Positions 35,549 through 44,689 of a stretch of 64,000 nucleotides of DNA are shown in pieces. The notes beneath the pieces are model-generated. The model did no database searches. It saw nothing but the letters and a program-made list of their open reading frames with translations, and was not told the DNA's origin. Each line of letters starts with the position of its first letter. Position 1 is the first letter of the stretch. The translations under genes and the position numbers were made by a program. Origin of the DNA: Lachnospiraceae bacterium (lineage in GTDB: Bacteria; Bacillota; Clostridia; Lachnospirales; Anaerotignaceae); the NCBI GenBank assembly GCA_910576545.1, contig CAJTKM010000008.1, forward strand, positions 48,268 through 112,267. The letters are read 5' to 3'.

Positions 35549-36243
35549 TCCTTCGCCTCCTTTTCAATTTTATACCCCAGCCCCCAGACTACCTTAAGGT
35601 AATGCGGTTCGGAGGGGTTGATTTCGATTTTTTCCCGCAGATGGCGGATATGGACTGCGACAACGCTGCCGGAGCCATAGGCGTCCTCGTTCCAGATCTG
35701 TTCATAAATCTGGGCAGAGGAAAATACGCGCCCGGGATTTTCCATCAGGAGTTTCAGGATATTGTATTCGCTGGGTGTCAGATTGACAACTTCCCCGTCC
35801 ACGGTAACAATTTTTGCGTCATCATCCAGGTCTATTCCGCCGATGACCAGATGGGAGGCTTTTTTCGTCATGCCGCCCAAAGAGGTGTACCGGCGCAGCT
35901 GGGAACGTACCCTTGCCAGAACTTCGATGGGATTGAAGGGCTTTGTGATATAATCATCGGCGCCAATGTTCAGCCCCAGTATCTTATCGCTGTCCTCGCT
36001 TTTTGCTGTCAGCAGTATAATCGGGATATTGCAGGTTTCCCTGAGCTTCGCTGTGGCAGAAATTCCGTCCATCTGTGGCATCATGATATCCATTAAAATC
36101 AGGTGGATGTCGTTGTGTGCCACAACGTCCAATGCCTCGCGCCCTGTATAAGCTGTGAAGATTTTGTAGTTTTCCGTAGATAAGTAAATTGACAATGCGG
36201 ATACAATGTCCTTTTCGTCATCGCAAATCAAAATATTATACAT
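35545..36243 (-). CDS. OmpR-family response regulator
   Basis: A 232-residue regulator. The receiver domain starts MYNILICDDEKDIVSALS, with phospho-acceptor Asp52 in LILMDIMMPQMDG and the conserved Lys in ILLTAKSED. The winged-helix DNA-binding domain covers about residues 130-228 (NLTPSEYNILKLLMENPGRV; GSGSVVAVHIRHLREKIE). Start at ATG 36243 with GGAGGTG upstream. It is translated ahead of the kinase (4-bp overlap). TTAA-type 11-bp-spaced half-sites lie in its own upstream region, suggesting autoregulation. Confidence 0.94.
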   Translation of the reverse strand: MYNILICDDEKDIVSALSIYLSTENYKIFTAYTGREALDVVAHNDIHLILMDIMMPQMDGISATAKLRETCNIPIILLTAKSEDSDKILGLNIGADDYITKPFNPIEVLARVRSQLRRYTSLGGMTKKASHLVIGGIDLDDDAKIVTVDGEVVNLTPSEYNILKLLMENPGRVFSSAQIYEQIWNEDAYGSGSVVAVHIRHLREKIEINPSEPHYLKVVWGLGYKIEKEAKE

Positions 36244-36309
36244 TTTTGCACCTCCGTCAGTCTGCAATTTTATTGTAACCGACCCTCCTTAAGAAATGAG
36301 GAGGGAATT

Positions 36310-36326
36310 TTTTAAGATATGTTTAA
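36310..36326 (-). promoter_or_regulatory. Candidate response-regulator box upstream of the two-component operon
   Basis: On the minus strand TTAAAC (36326-36321) and TTAAAA (36315-36310) lie 11 bp apart; further TTAAGA-like sites occur at 36289-36294 and near 36347-36356. Confidence 0.45.
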
Positions 36327-36519
36327 TATCCCTATCTTTCTATTTTCTTAAAGATTTTATCATATTTAGCTTAAAAATTACAGGCTAAAGTAATAAAAAA
36401 GAGGAAGAAGACCGCGGGACGATGCTTCTTGTAAAAGGTTGGAGGGTGTTTAACGCTGGCCGGAACAGAATGCAGAAGAATTTCCATGGTTTTAGTCTGA
36501 AAAGAAAGGTGGAGAAGAC

Positions 36520-37794
36520 ATGAGGGATATGAGTATGTTTTTGGCTGCTGCGTGCTTTGCAGGACTGGTACTGAAATTGGTCAGCGTGTACTTTGGAAGT
36601 ATTGCGTGCTTTGCTTTCAGTAAGGAAAAGAAATACCCGCCGGCGAAACGCCTGCGGAAAATGGCTGTGCTGGCAGCCTGCCGGAACGAGGAAGCTGTCA
36701 TTGGCGGGCTTGTAGAAAGCCTGAAAGCACAGGATTATCCAGCGGAATATTACGATATTTATGTCATACCGAATAACTGCACTGACCACACGGAAGAAGC
36801 CGCCCGTCAGGCTGGTGCGAAGATTATACAATGCACAGGGACAGTCGGCTGTAAAGGTGACGCGCTCCATCAGGCGGTGGAGCAGCTTATGAAAGAGGAC
36901 TATGAGGTGTTCTGCGTATTTGATGCAGATAACCATGCCGCGCCTGATTTCCTGACACATATGAATGAGGCATTTGATGCGGGCGCAAGGGTCGTAAAGG
37001 CAAGGCAGGTTGCAAAAAACCCGTATGACAGCTGGGTCAGCGGATGCTATGGCATTTATTTTGATCTGTTCCATCTGTTCTTTAACCATCCGCGTGCGGT
37101 CTGCGGGCTGTCCGCAAAGCTGGTCGGGACAGGCTTTGCCGTACACCGCAACGTTTTGGAGCGTCTGGGTGGCTGGAACACATCAACGATTGCGGAAGAT
37201 GCGGAGTTTTCCTCCCAATGTGCCGAACTGGGCGAACGCATCTGGTGGGCAGGGGACGCCGTGACGTATGACGAACAGCCGCTTTCCTTCCGCGTTTCAC
37301 TGACACAGCGGCGGCGCTGGTGCAGCGGTGTTATGCAGGTGGCAAAGCTCCGCCTGCCGGTGCTTTTGGGGAAATTTTGGAAGGGACAGGAAGGAGATGC
37401 CGCGATGCTCCTGCTGGATTTTATTATGTTCCTGATTGCGCCCTTTACACAGGCGGTTTCGATTGTACCGCTGGGGCTTGTGCTCCTGTGCAAAGGGCTG
37501 GAAAACGGCTGGGGAAATGCGTTGCAGTATGCTGGCAGTGGGCTTCTGCTGTATATGCTGGCAATGATGCTGCTTGCGGCTGGCCTGGTCTGGTTCCGGA
37601 AGGGGAAAAAGCCGGATTGGCGTATGGGAAAAGCAGTCCTGCTGTTCCCGCTGTTCATGGCGTCATGGCTGCCGCTGCAAATAGCCAGCCTTTGCAGGGA
37701 AACAAAAAAATGGGAAGAAATACGGCACACAGGCAAAGGGGTGTGCCGCAAAGAAGGGCTGGGAAGGCTTTCCCAAACGCCGCAGACACTTTGA
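36520..37794 (+). CDS. Membrane glycosyltransferase family 2
   Basis: A 424-residue GT-A glycosyltransferase. One N-terminal helix (MFLAAACFAGLVLKLVSVYF) precedes the catalytic domain: VLAACRNEEAVIGGLVESLK, IYVIPNNCTDHTEEAA, the DxD motif VFDADNHAAPDF, TIAEDAEFSSQCAELG and QRRRWCSGVMQV (Q/RxxRW). At least three C-terminal helices follow (about 305-405), the layout of processive polysaccharide synthases such as those acting on UDP-sugars. The product is unknown. ATG 36520 lies behind GGTGGAG. Single-gene unit upstream of the symporter region. Confidence 0.88.
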   Translation: MRDMSMFLAAACFAGLVLKLVSVYFGSIACFAFSKEKKYPPAKRLRKMAVLAACRNEEAVIGGLVESLKAQDYPAEYYDIYVIPNNCTDHTEEAARQAGAKIIQCTGTVGCKGDALHQAVEQLMKEDYEVFCVFDADNHAAPDFLTHMNEAFDAGARVVKARQVAKNPYDSWVSGCYGIYFDLFHLFFNHPRAVCGLSAKLVGTGFAVHRNVLERLGGWNTSTIAEDAEFSSQCAELGERIWWAGDAVTYDEQPLSFRVSLTQRRRWCSGVMQVAKLRLPVLLGKFWKGQEGDAAMLLLDFIMFLIAPFTQAVSIVPLGLVLLCKGLENGWGNALQYAGSGLLLYMLAMMLLAAGLVWFRKGKKPDWRMGKAVLLFPLFMASWLPLQIASLCRETKKWEEIRHTGKGVCRKEGLGRLSQTPQTL

Positions 37795-37817
37795 CAGGCG
37801 TAAATATCATGATGAAA

Positions 37818-37858
37818 ACCGGAATTTTCATATAAAGTGGAAATTCCGGTATATTTTT
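37818..37858 (+). terminator. Intrinsic terminator of the glycosyltransferase gene
   Basis: ACCGGAATTT pairs with AAATTCCGGT, then ATATTTTTT. Confidence 0.8.
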
Positions 37859-38292
37859 TGTCCAATTCTGTTGGGAGAAACGGAAAACCACAGGAAAAAA
37901 CTATTTTATTTGACAATTTTCCCCTAATAATACCTTTTTTTCAATTGTTTATATTCATCACATATAAACCTGTGCGCGGATTTCTGAAGGCGTATAGAAG
38001 ACTGGAATAAAATCTTAACGGGTTTTTTATAGAAATTTATACTTTTTTACGCTATTCTTATTGCGGGATAGTTTTGTAAATTATTGGAATTTCATACAAT
38101 TTCTTCTTTTTCAGTATAAAATACCCATGCTGTGTATGTTTTAGGCATGAAACATCGCTGGCGGCGCATCACCGAAGGGAGGGCGGACAGACGCTTTTGC
38201 CGGCAAAAAAGCAATCATTGTTTTTACATTTTTGGTATGGTTCTGATTTTTTGATTATCCTGTGGGAACGAAAGGGTTTCCACGCATCAGTT

Positions 38293-38332
38293 TTCCTTCG
38301 GCTGGCAGGGTTTTCTTTGGCAGGCGAAGGAA
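38293..38332 (+). promoter_or_regulatory. Leader hairpin just before the symporter RBS
   Basis: TTCCTTCG (38293-38300) pairs with CGAAGGAA (38325-38332), 9 nt before AAAGGAGG. The 560-bp region upstream of the gene is otherwise AT-rich without a recognised element; no riboswitch consensus was found. Confidence 0.5.
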
Positions 38333-38356
38333 ATAGGATTGTAAAGGAGGAATACT

Positions 38357-39748
38357 ATGTCAACTGCAACTGAAAACCGTGGTCAATTTGGTTCTAAGCT
38401 CGGCTTTATCCTTTCCGCGGCGGGCTCCGCTGTTGGTCTGGGCAACATCTGGAAATTCCCCGGCAAAGCATACAACAGCGGCGGCGGCGCCTTCCTTGTA
38501 ATTTACATACTGATGGTTGCGCTCATCGGTACAACAGTAATGCTTGCTGAGTTCACACTTGGCCGTAAGACACAGAAAAACGCGATTGCGTCTTTCCGCG
38601 AACTGAACGCAAAATGGTCCTGGGCCGGTGGCCTGGGCGTCCTGACAGGCTTTATCATTCTCTGTTATTATTGCCAGGTTGGCGGCTGGACGATTAAGTA
38701 CATCATTGCCTACATCGTAGAGGCAAAAACCGTGTATGCCGACCCGATGGCATATTTCCTGAATATGCTGGGCGCGAACGGTATGCCGCTTCAGGGTGCG
38801 ATTATTTACCCGCTTATTTTCCTTTTGCTGACGGCTTTCATTATCAGCCGTGGTGTTGCGGAAGGGATTGAGAAAATGAGTAAGGTCCTGATGCCCCTGT
38901 TGTTTGTCCTGCTGATTGGCCTGATGGTTCGTGCCTGCACACTGCCCGGCGCAGATGAAGGCCTGAAATACATGCTGACTTTCGATGTATCTACAATCAA
39001 TGGCAATGCGTTCCTTGTTGCGCTGGGTCAGGCATTTTTCTCTTTGTCCCTTGGCATGGGTGTTATGATTACATACGCATCCTACCTGAGCAAGGACGAT
39101 AACCTTGTTTCCAATACAGGTATCGTTTGTCTGCTGGATACACTGGTTGCGCTGTTCGCAGGCTTCATGATTATCCCTGCTGTATTCGCAACCGGCATTG
39201 CTCCCGGTATGGGCGGCGGCTTTGCATTCGCAACGCTGGCTGGCGTATTTATGTCTATCCCTGGTGGTACAATTTTTGGTATGCTGTTCTATTTCCTGTT
39301 GTTCTTTGCAGCAGTAACGTCCTCGACCTCCATTCTGGAAGGTACGGTTGCGTTCCTGACGGAAGAAAAAGGCTGGGAAAGAAAGAAAACACTGATTATT
39401 GTATCCATTGTACTGTTCATCATCGGTATTTTCTACACATTCTCTCAGGCTGGCTTCATGGAAATCCATGGCATCTGGTTCAGCAAGAATGGCGTAGAAT
39501 ACCCGATTTTCGGCGACTTCCTGGAGTACCTGACAGACAGACTGCTCCTGCCTCTGGGTGCATTCTTCACGACTGTGTTTGTGGGCTGGATTTGGGGTAC
39601 GGACAACGCCGTAAAAGAAGCAACTTCTGATGGCAAGTTCCCGTTCGCGCTTGCGCCGCTTTGGAAGGTTCTGGTAAAATTCATTGCCCCCATCTGTATC
39701 ATTGTTATCATCATCGCTGGTATGGTTCTGGGTATGTCTATTTCCTGA
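38357..39748 (+). CDS. Sodium:neurotransmitter symporter family transporter, copy 1
   Basis: A 463-residue transporter of the LeuT/MhsT family, with about 11-12 helices. The unwound TM1 motif SAAGSAVGLGNIWKFPGKAY, GGGAFLVIY and the TM6-TM8 segments SLSLGMGVMITYASYL and AAVTSSTSILEG fit sodium-coupled uptake of amino acids. It is about 94% identical by eye to the protein encoded in inverted orientation at 41766-43157. Differences cluster in extracellular loop and helix 4 positions (AYIVEAKTV versus GYITESATI). Start at ATG 38357 behind AAAGGAGG. Substrate likely an amino acid; the exact one cannot be read. Confidence 0.93.
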   Translation: MSTATENRGQFGSKLGFILSAAGSAVGLGNIWKFPGKAYNSGGGAFLVIYILMVALIGTTVMLAEFTLGRKTQKNAIASFRELNAKWSWAGGLGVLTGFIILCYYCQVGGWTIKYIIAYIVEAKTVYADPMAYFLNMLGANGMPLQGAIIYPLIFLLLTAFIISRGVAEGIEKMSKVLMPLLFVLLIGLMVRACTLPGADEGLKYMLTFDVSTINGNAFLVALGQAFFSLSLGMGVMITYASYLSKDDNLVSNTGIVCLLDTLVALFAGFMIIPAVFATGIAPGMGGGFAFATLAGVFMSIPGGTIFGMLFYFLLFFAAVTSSTSILEGTVAFLTEEKGWERKKTLIIVSIVLFIIGIFYTFSQAGFMEIHGIWFSKNGVEYPIFGDFLEYLTDRLLLPLGAFFTTVFVGWIWGTDNAVKEATSDGKFPFALAPLWKVLVKFIAPICIIVIIIAGMVLGMSIS

Positions 39749-39868
39749 TCGGATAAGCAGATTGTAATCTGAGAATATTTTTGAGTTAGCTTTGCTGGAG
39801 GAGGGGCAGAACTCCCTTCCATACCCCTCTGACAGCAAAAACAACAAGGCGGAAGCCTGTTGAGAAAG

Positions 39869-39908
39869 GCCGGAAGAATCCATGATGTTGGATTTTTCCG
39901 GTTTTTTG
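39869..39908 (+). terminator. Intrinsic terminator of symporter copy 1
   Basis: CCGGAAGAATCC pairs with GGATTTTTCCGG, followed by TTTTTT. Confidence 0.8.
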
Positions 39909-39918
39909 GTTGATAGAA

Positions 39919-39952
39919 AACGCCGGGGAAATTTTCAAATTTCTCCGGCGTT
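39919..39952 (-). terminator. Terminator of the minus-strand stalk-domain gene
   Basis: AACGCCGGGGAAAT pairs with ATTTCTCCGGCGTT; a TTTT run follows on the minus strand. Confidence 0.75.
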
Positions 39953-39971
39953 AGTTTATCCCGAGGAGGGA

Positions 39972-41477
39972 TTACTTCGTGATAACGGCTTCTTTCAGCC
40001 CGTCTACATTTCGGTAGCTGACGGTATAACCAAGTTTTTCAAATTCGCGGATGCCAACAAAGGATTTTCCGCCTTCCAGAATCCCGTCCATTGCAATATT
40101 TTTACCATCTTTTGCAATATACGCTTTACGTTCTGCTTTATTCCATGTTACGGTTTCGCCCAGAGCATCGCAGACAGCACGCAGAGGTGCATACGCTCTG
40201 CCATTGCGGACGGCAAAATCCTCCAGAGAACTGCCGCCGTTGATGCGGAACGGTACAGGCTCCTGCCGCCGGATTTCCAGCATGGACTGCGTTGCGGTGC
40301 TCTCGAAACCCCATGTCAGAGCCACGCCCGTAGCAGGATTGAACTGCGCTGTCAGGTCGTCTAACTTTGCGCTGACGTCATCCAGTGTCAGGCTGGCTTT
40401 CGGGAAAGCGATGGACGCAGAGGCTTTAGCGAGAGTTTCTTTGCTTGTAATGCTGAACGCTTTTTTGCCATTGTAGGTGATGCCATATGTGTTTTCGGAA
40501 ACATATTTGCTGCCGTTCTGCGTAATGCTGTAACGGTAGTGGAAATTGTCAAGAATAAGGCGTGCGGCGCTTTCCTGCATCAATTCTTTCCACATTGCGC
40601 TGATTTCGCGCAGGGATTCGGATAATTCAGCTGTTTCGTCGCTCAGTTCCACAAAAAGAGCGTGCATTTCATCTGCCGCGTCTGCCTCACCAGTCTGTTT
40701 TGCGACTTCTGTCATATAATTTTCTGCCGCAAGCAGGAACTGTTCAGGGTTCTCCGCGAAGAAATCCAAAAGTTTCCCAACCAGCTGTGCAACCGCTTTG
40801 CCGTCCGTTTCAATCAAATAGCCGCCTGAAATTTCCTTTACCAGTGCTTCATCGCTTTCAAAGCCTTCCAGCATTTCTTTGTAGAACTGGAATACAGAGT
40901 CATACAAATCACCGAATCCACCACCCGGCAGTTCCTGTGCCAGTTCATTGGGAGAGTAAAGGCTGATGTATTGTTTGCCAAGGGACGCCGCCAATGCCTG
41001 TTCAAATTCACTGTTGAAAAGATAGCTTCCGTCCGCACTGCCGGTCATATCCTTCGCAAGGTGGTAGATTCCCAGCAGAGTATCGGAAGAAACGATCAGT
41101 CCATGTGTAACACCGAAATACATTTCTCCCAGATCATATTTTTTATCCTGATAGGTCATAGCCATATCCAGACGGTAATTCAGGGCGTTTATGTCCATAT
41201 CCATGGTGTAATCCAGTAGCACGGAATGACTGCCTGTCAGGTCTTCCATGCCCTCCGCAAGACCCATAGAGCCGGTTTCGTTTTCGATAGCTGCGGCAAA
41301 GCTGCGCAGTGCGTCAAAGTCCATATCAAACTGCGTCTGGCCTTTAATCTGGCAGGATTCCATCATTACCATCATGTCCCTGCACATCTGCAGGTAGCCC
41401 AGTTCTGTTTTGGAGCAGCCCGTAAATGCCGTCAGGCACATGACTGCGCAGAGCAGGGCGGTTACAATTTTTTTCAT
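39972..41477 (-). CDS. Lipoprotein with C-terminal copper-amine-oxidase-like stalk domain
   Basis: A 501-residue exported protein. Residues 1-21 are a lipoprotein signal (MKKIVTALLCAVMCLTAFTGC). Residues about 25-400 are mostly helical and Met/Glu/Leu rich without a recognised domain. The C-terminal stalk domain is clear: GRAYAPLRAVCDALGETVTW, NKAERKAYIAKDGK and ILEGGKSFVGIREFEKLGY. Such proteins decorate the Clostridial cell surface. It lies between the two inverted symporter copies. Start at ATG 41477 behind AAAGGAGG. Upstream lie four phased GTACATATA-type repeats, a probable control region. Confidence 0.85.
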   Translation of the reverse strand: MKKIVTALLCAVMCLTAFTGCSKTELGYLQMCRDMMVMMESCQIKGQTQFDMDFDALRSFAAAIENETGSMGLAEGMEDLTGSHSVLLDYTMDMDINALNYRLDMAMTYQDKKYDLGEMYFGVTHGLIVSSDTLLGIYHLAKDMTGSADGSYLFNSEFEQALAASLGKQYISLYSPNELAQELPGGGFGDLYDSVFQFYKEMLEGFESDEALVKEISGGYLIETDGKAVAQLVGKLLDFFAENPEQFLLAAENYMTEVAKQTGEADAADEMHALFVELSDETAELSESLREISAMWKELMQESAARLILDNFHYRYSITQNGSKYVSENTYGITYNGKKAFSITSKETLAKASASIAFPKASLTLDDVSAKLDDLTAQFNPATGVALTWGFESTATQSMLEIRRQEPVPFRINGGSSLEDFAVRNGRAYAPLRAVCDALGETVTWNKAERKAYIAKDGKNIAMDGILEGGKSFVGIREFEKLGYTVSYRNVDGLKEAVITK

Positions 41478-41530
41478 ACTTCATACCTCCTTTGTAAAAA
41501 CCATTCCATTTTATAGTGTATATTGGTACT

Positions 41531-41596
41531 TATATGTACGGGCTGGTACTTGTATGTACAGGTTAATACTATATGTACCAGTGTGTTTATATGTAC
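41531..41596 (-). promoter_or_regulatory. Four phased GTACATATA-type sites upstream of the lipoprotein gene
   Basis: TATATGTAC occurs at 41531, 41570 and 41588 and TGTATGTAC at 41551, about every 18-20 bp. A possible -10 (TATAAA on the minus strand, near 41509) lies just downstream. This looks like an operator array. Confidence 0.65.
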
Positions 41597-41685
41597 TTAG
41601 TAGTATACTCCGAACGAGAGGGGAGTGCAATAAGAAAGGGATGTGTTTATCAACATCATCAAAGATTTTTTGCGGAAAAGCTACA

Positions 41686-41712
41686 GAAAAACCGGAGGGG
41701 AAACCCCTCCGG
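41686..41712 (-). terminator. Terminator of symporter copy 2
   Basis: CCGGAGGGG-TTT-CCCCTCCGG, read on the minus strand, followed by TTTTT. Confidence 0.9.
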
Positions 41713-41765
41713 CCTGTAACGCTGTTTATGCAGTTTTGCTCAATCTATGCGTGTCGTTTTGCTGA

Positions 41766-43157
41766 TTAAGAAATAGACATACCCAGAACCATACCAGCGA
41801 TGATGATAACGATGATACAGATAGGTGCTACGAATTTCAGCAGAACTTTCCACAGAGGAGCCAGTGCGAAGGAGAACTTGCCATCGGAAGTTGCTTCCTT
41901 AACAGCATTGTCTACGCCCCATACCCAGCCTACGAATATTGTTGTGAAGAATGCACCCAGAGGCAGGAGCAGTCTGTCTGTCAGGTATTCCAGGAAGTCG
42001 CCGAAAATCGGGGATTCTACGCCGTTCTTGCTGACCCAGATACCATGAATATCCATAAAGCCAGCCTGAGAGAATGTGTAGAAAATACCAATGATGAACA
42101 GTACAATGGATACAATAACCAGTGTTTTCTTTCTTTCCCAGCCTTTTTCCTCTGTCAGGAATGCTACCGTACCTTCCAGAATGGAGGTAGAGGACGTTAC
42201 TGCCGCAAAGAACAGCAGGAAGTAGAACAGCAGACCGAAGATTGTACCGCCGGGGATTGCCTGGAATACACCAGCCAGTGTTGCGAATGCGAAGCCGCCG
42301 CCCATACCGGGAGCAATGCCGGTTGCGAATACAGCGGGGATAATCATGAAGCCCGCGAACAGCGCAACGCAAGTATCCAGTACGCAGATGATACCAGTGT
42401 TGGAAACAAGGTTATCATCTTTGCTCAGGTAGGATGCGTATGTAATCATAACGCCCATACCAAGGGACAGAGAGAAGAACGCCTGACCCAGAGCAACAAG
42501 GAACGCATTGCCATTGATTGTAGAAGCATCAAATGTCAGCATGTACTTCAGCCCTTCATCCGCGCCGGGCAGTGTGCAGGCACGAATCATCAGACCAATC
42601 AGCAGGACAAACAACAGGGGCATCAGAACTTTACTCATTTTTTCAATACCTTCCGCAACACCACGGCTGATAATGAAAGCCGTCAGCAAGAGGAAAATCA
42701 GAGGGAAAATGATTGCGCCCTGAAGAGGGAAACCATTTTGGCCCAGCATGTTCAGGAAGTAAGTCATAGGGTCAGCATAAATCGTAGCAGACTCTGTGAT
42801 ATAGCCAACGATATATTTAATCGTCCAGCCGCCAACCTGACAGTAGTAGCAAAGAATGATGAAACCTGTCAAAACGCCCAGACCGCCGGCCCAGGACCAT
42901 TTTGCATTCAGTTCACGGAAAGACGCGATTGCGTTTTTCTGTGTTTTACGGCCAAGTGTGAACTCAGCAAGCATTACTGTTGTACCGATGAGGGCAACCA
43001 TCAGTATGTAAATTACAAGGAAAGCGCCGCCGCCGCAGTTGTATGCTTTGCCGGGGAATTTCCAGATGTTGCCCAGACCAACAGCGGAGCCCGCCGCGGA
43101 AAGGATAAAACCAAGCTTGGAGCCAAATTGACCACGGTTTTCAGTTGCAGTTGACAT
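41766..43157 (-). CDS. Sodium:neurotransmitter symporter family transporter, copy 2
   Basis: A 463-residue LeuT-type transporter, the inverted twin of the gene at 38357-39748 with the same length, start (MSTATENRGQFGSKLGF) and RBS context (AAGGAGGAATACT). About 29 residues differ, for example Ser41 to Cys (KAYNCGGGAF), Glu to Asp in MDIHGIW and Phe to Val in IWVSKNG. These changes could shift substrate range or only reflect drift. The leader (43158-43330) is not similar to that of copy 1 beyond the RBS, so the two are probably regulated differently. Confidence 0.93.
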   Translation of the reverse strand: MSTATENRGQFGSKLGFILSAAGSAVGLGNIWKFPGKAYNCGGGAFLVIYILMVALIGTTVMLAEFTLGRKTQKNAIASFRELNAKWSWAGGLGVLTGFIILCYYCQVGGWTIKYIVGYITESATIYADPMTYFLNMLGQNGFPLQGAIIFPLIFLLLTAFIISRGVAEGIEKMSKVLMPLLFVLLIGLMIRACTLPGADEGLKYMLTFDASTINGNAFLVALGQAFFSLSLGMGVMITYASYLSKDDNLVSNTGIICVLDTCVALFAGFMIIPAVFATGIAPGMGGGFAFATLAGVFQAIPGGTIFGLLFYFLLFFAAVTSSTSILEGTVAFLTEEKGWERKKTLVIVSIVLFIIGIFYTFSQAGFMDIHGIWVSKNGVESPIFGDFLEYLTDRLLLPLGAFFTTIFVGWVWGVDNAVKEATSDGKFSFALAPLWKVLLKFVAPICIIVIIIAGMVLGMSIS

Positions 43158-43579
43158 AGTATTCCTCCTTACATAAATAAATAGATGATAGCGTTAATCA
43201 TATTTCTGACTTCTGCCGCAAAGCAAGAAGGCTCTTTACGGGAAGCCTGCCGTTCCAATTCCCTCCCTCCTGAAATATTCACCACTGCCGCAAAAAGCGG
43301 CGTTAGGCATATGTGATTGGAGCGGTTCCATTTCGGATACGTTTATTTTACACTAATCGTTTCATAATATCAATAAAAAAGTTCAAAATTTTTAATGTTT
43401 TTTGTACATATCTGTGTATTTATTTTCATACATGGCAAAAAGGTATTGCAACTTGGCGGAAAACAGAGCAAAATTTATGTTGAAATTCAGAAATGAAATG
43501 GTAAATATTAACAGGAAATTTATATAAATAATGGTAAAATATAGAAAAATCAAAATCACGTTAGTTTTCTGGGAGATAT

Positions 43580-43650
43580 TTAGAACCTATCCGTAAATCG
43601 TAAATAAGCTGAAGTAGGATGTGCGTAGGTAATTTACGGATAAGTTCTTA
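43580..43650. repeat. Family B MITE-like element, copy B3
   Basis: TTAGAACCTATCCGTAAAT...ATTTACGGATAAGTTCTTA, 71 bp, with interior AAGCTGAAGTAGGATGTGCG. It lies upstream of the radical SAM gene, which is followed by copy B4. The remaining 43158-43570 stretch is AT-rich with no gene seen. Confidence 0.85.
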
Positions 43651-43703
43651 ATATTATAAGATAAGAATACATGCCCTGTTGGAGGGGCGGTTTCAGATTT
43701 CCA

Positions 43704-43733
43704 TTGTTTTTTTCCGGCTTTTTATGGTACAAT
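43704..43733 (+). promoter_or_regulatory. Promoter of the PflX-like radical SAM gene
   Basis: TTGTTT (43704-43709), 18 bp, TACAAT (43728-43733). Confidence 0.6.
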
Positions 43734-43756
43734 AGCGGCGTAGGGAAGGTGTGGAA

Positions 43757-44689
43757 ATGGAAAAAATGCTTGAAGCTCTTTCAAACTGTCGGGTGTGCCC
43801 GCGAAGGTGCGGCGCGGACCGCGCTTCTGGTAAGCTGGGCTGGTGCCGCGCGTCGTTTCTGCCCAAGCTCGCCCTTGTCAGCGTCCACCATTGGGAGGAG
43901 CCGCCTGTCAGTGGGACAAACGGCTCGGGGACGGTCTTTTTCTCTCACTGTAACCTCGCCTGCGTATTCTGCCAGAACCATCCCATCAGCACAGGCGGTT
44001 TTGGGCAGCAGGTCACGGTGGAGCGGCTGGCGGAAATTTTTCTGGAGCAGCAGGCACGCGGTGTACATAATATCAATCTGGTTTCTGCGGTGCAGTTCCT
44101 GCCGCAGACAGCAGAGGCGCTGAGGCTGGCAAAAGGGGCGGGGCTTTCCATTCCCGTTGTTTATAATTCCAACGGCTATGAAACGCCGGAAGGCCTGCGG
44201 CTTCTGAAAGGGCTGGTTGATATTTACCTTCCTGATTTCAAGTATTGGGATGACGGACTTGCGAAAGAATATTCCGGCGCGCCGTGTTACCGTGAATATG
44301 CTATGACGGCAATTACGGAAATGCGGCGCCAGCAGCCCGGGGATGTTTTCCATAAAGATGGTACGATGAGAAAGGGCTTGATACTGCGGCATCTGGTGCT
44401 TCCGGGGCACTATAAAGACAGCCTGCGCATATTGGACTGGGTGCGGGAGGCTCTTGGCGCGGAAACGATTGTTTCCCTGATGAGCCAGTATACGCCTGCC
44501 CACAGAGCCAAGGAATATCCGCTGCTGTCCCGTCGCGTAACGACGTTTGAATATGAAAAGGTTGTAGCGTATTTCTGGAAAGTCGGTCTGAAAAATGGTT
44601 ACATGCAGAGGCGGTCTTCCGCCGGTTCGGAATATACCCCTCTGTTTGATTTGTCCGGCGTGGAAAAAGCCGGAACGCAAAAGGATTAA
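43757..44689 (+). CDS. Radical SAM protein of the PflX/COG1313 group
   Basis: A 310-residue enzyme. N-terminal CRVCPRRCGADR is the extra Cys region of this group; the radical SAM cluster motif is SHCNLACVFCQNHPIS (CxxxCxxC), followed by NLVSAVQFLPQ and PVVYNSNGYET. The family resembles pyruvate-formate-lyase activating enzymes, but its target is unproven. I start at ATG 43757 (MEKMLEALSNC), since GGGAAGG ends 7 nt before it; GTG 43751 is too close. The stop codon lies within the left end of repeat B4, so the last residues may be set by that insertion. The following cupin gene could be co-transcribed through B4. Confidence 0.85.
   Translation: MEKMLEALSNCRVCPRRCGADRASGKLGWCRASFLPKLALVSVHHWEEPPVSGTNGSGTVFFSHCNLACVFCQNHPISTGGFGQQVTVERLAEIFLEQQARGVHNINLVSAVQFLPQTAEALRLAKGAGLSIPVVYNSNGYETPEGLRLLKGLVDIYLPDFKYWDDGLAKEYSGAPCYREYAMTAITEMRRQQPGDVFHKDGTMRKGLILRHLVLPGHYKDSLRILDWVREALGAETIVSLMSQYTPAHRAKEYPLLSRRVTTFEYEKVVAYFWKVGLKNGYMQRRSSAGSEYTPLFDLSGVEKAGTQKD

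Noticed and set aside
38150..38200. Possible glycine riboswitch (CACCGAAGG) before symporter copy 1
   Set aside because: The expected GCAA and CUCUCAGGCAAAAGGACAGAG-type parts and the P1 pairing were not found.
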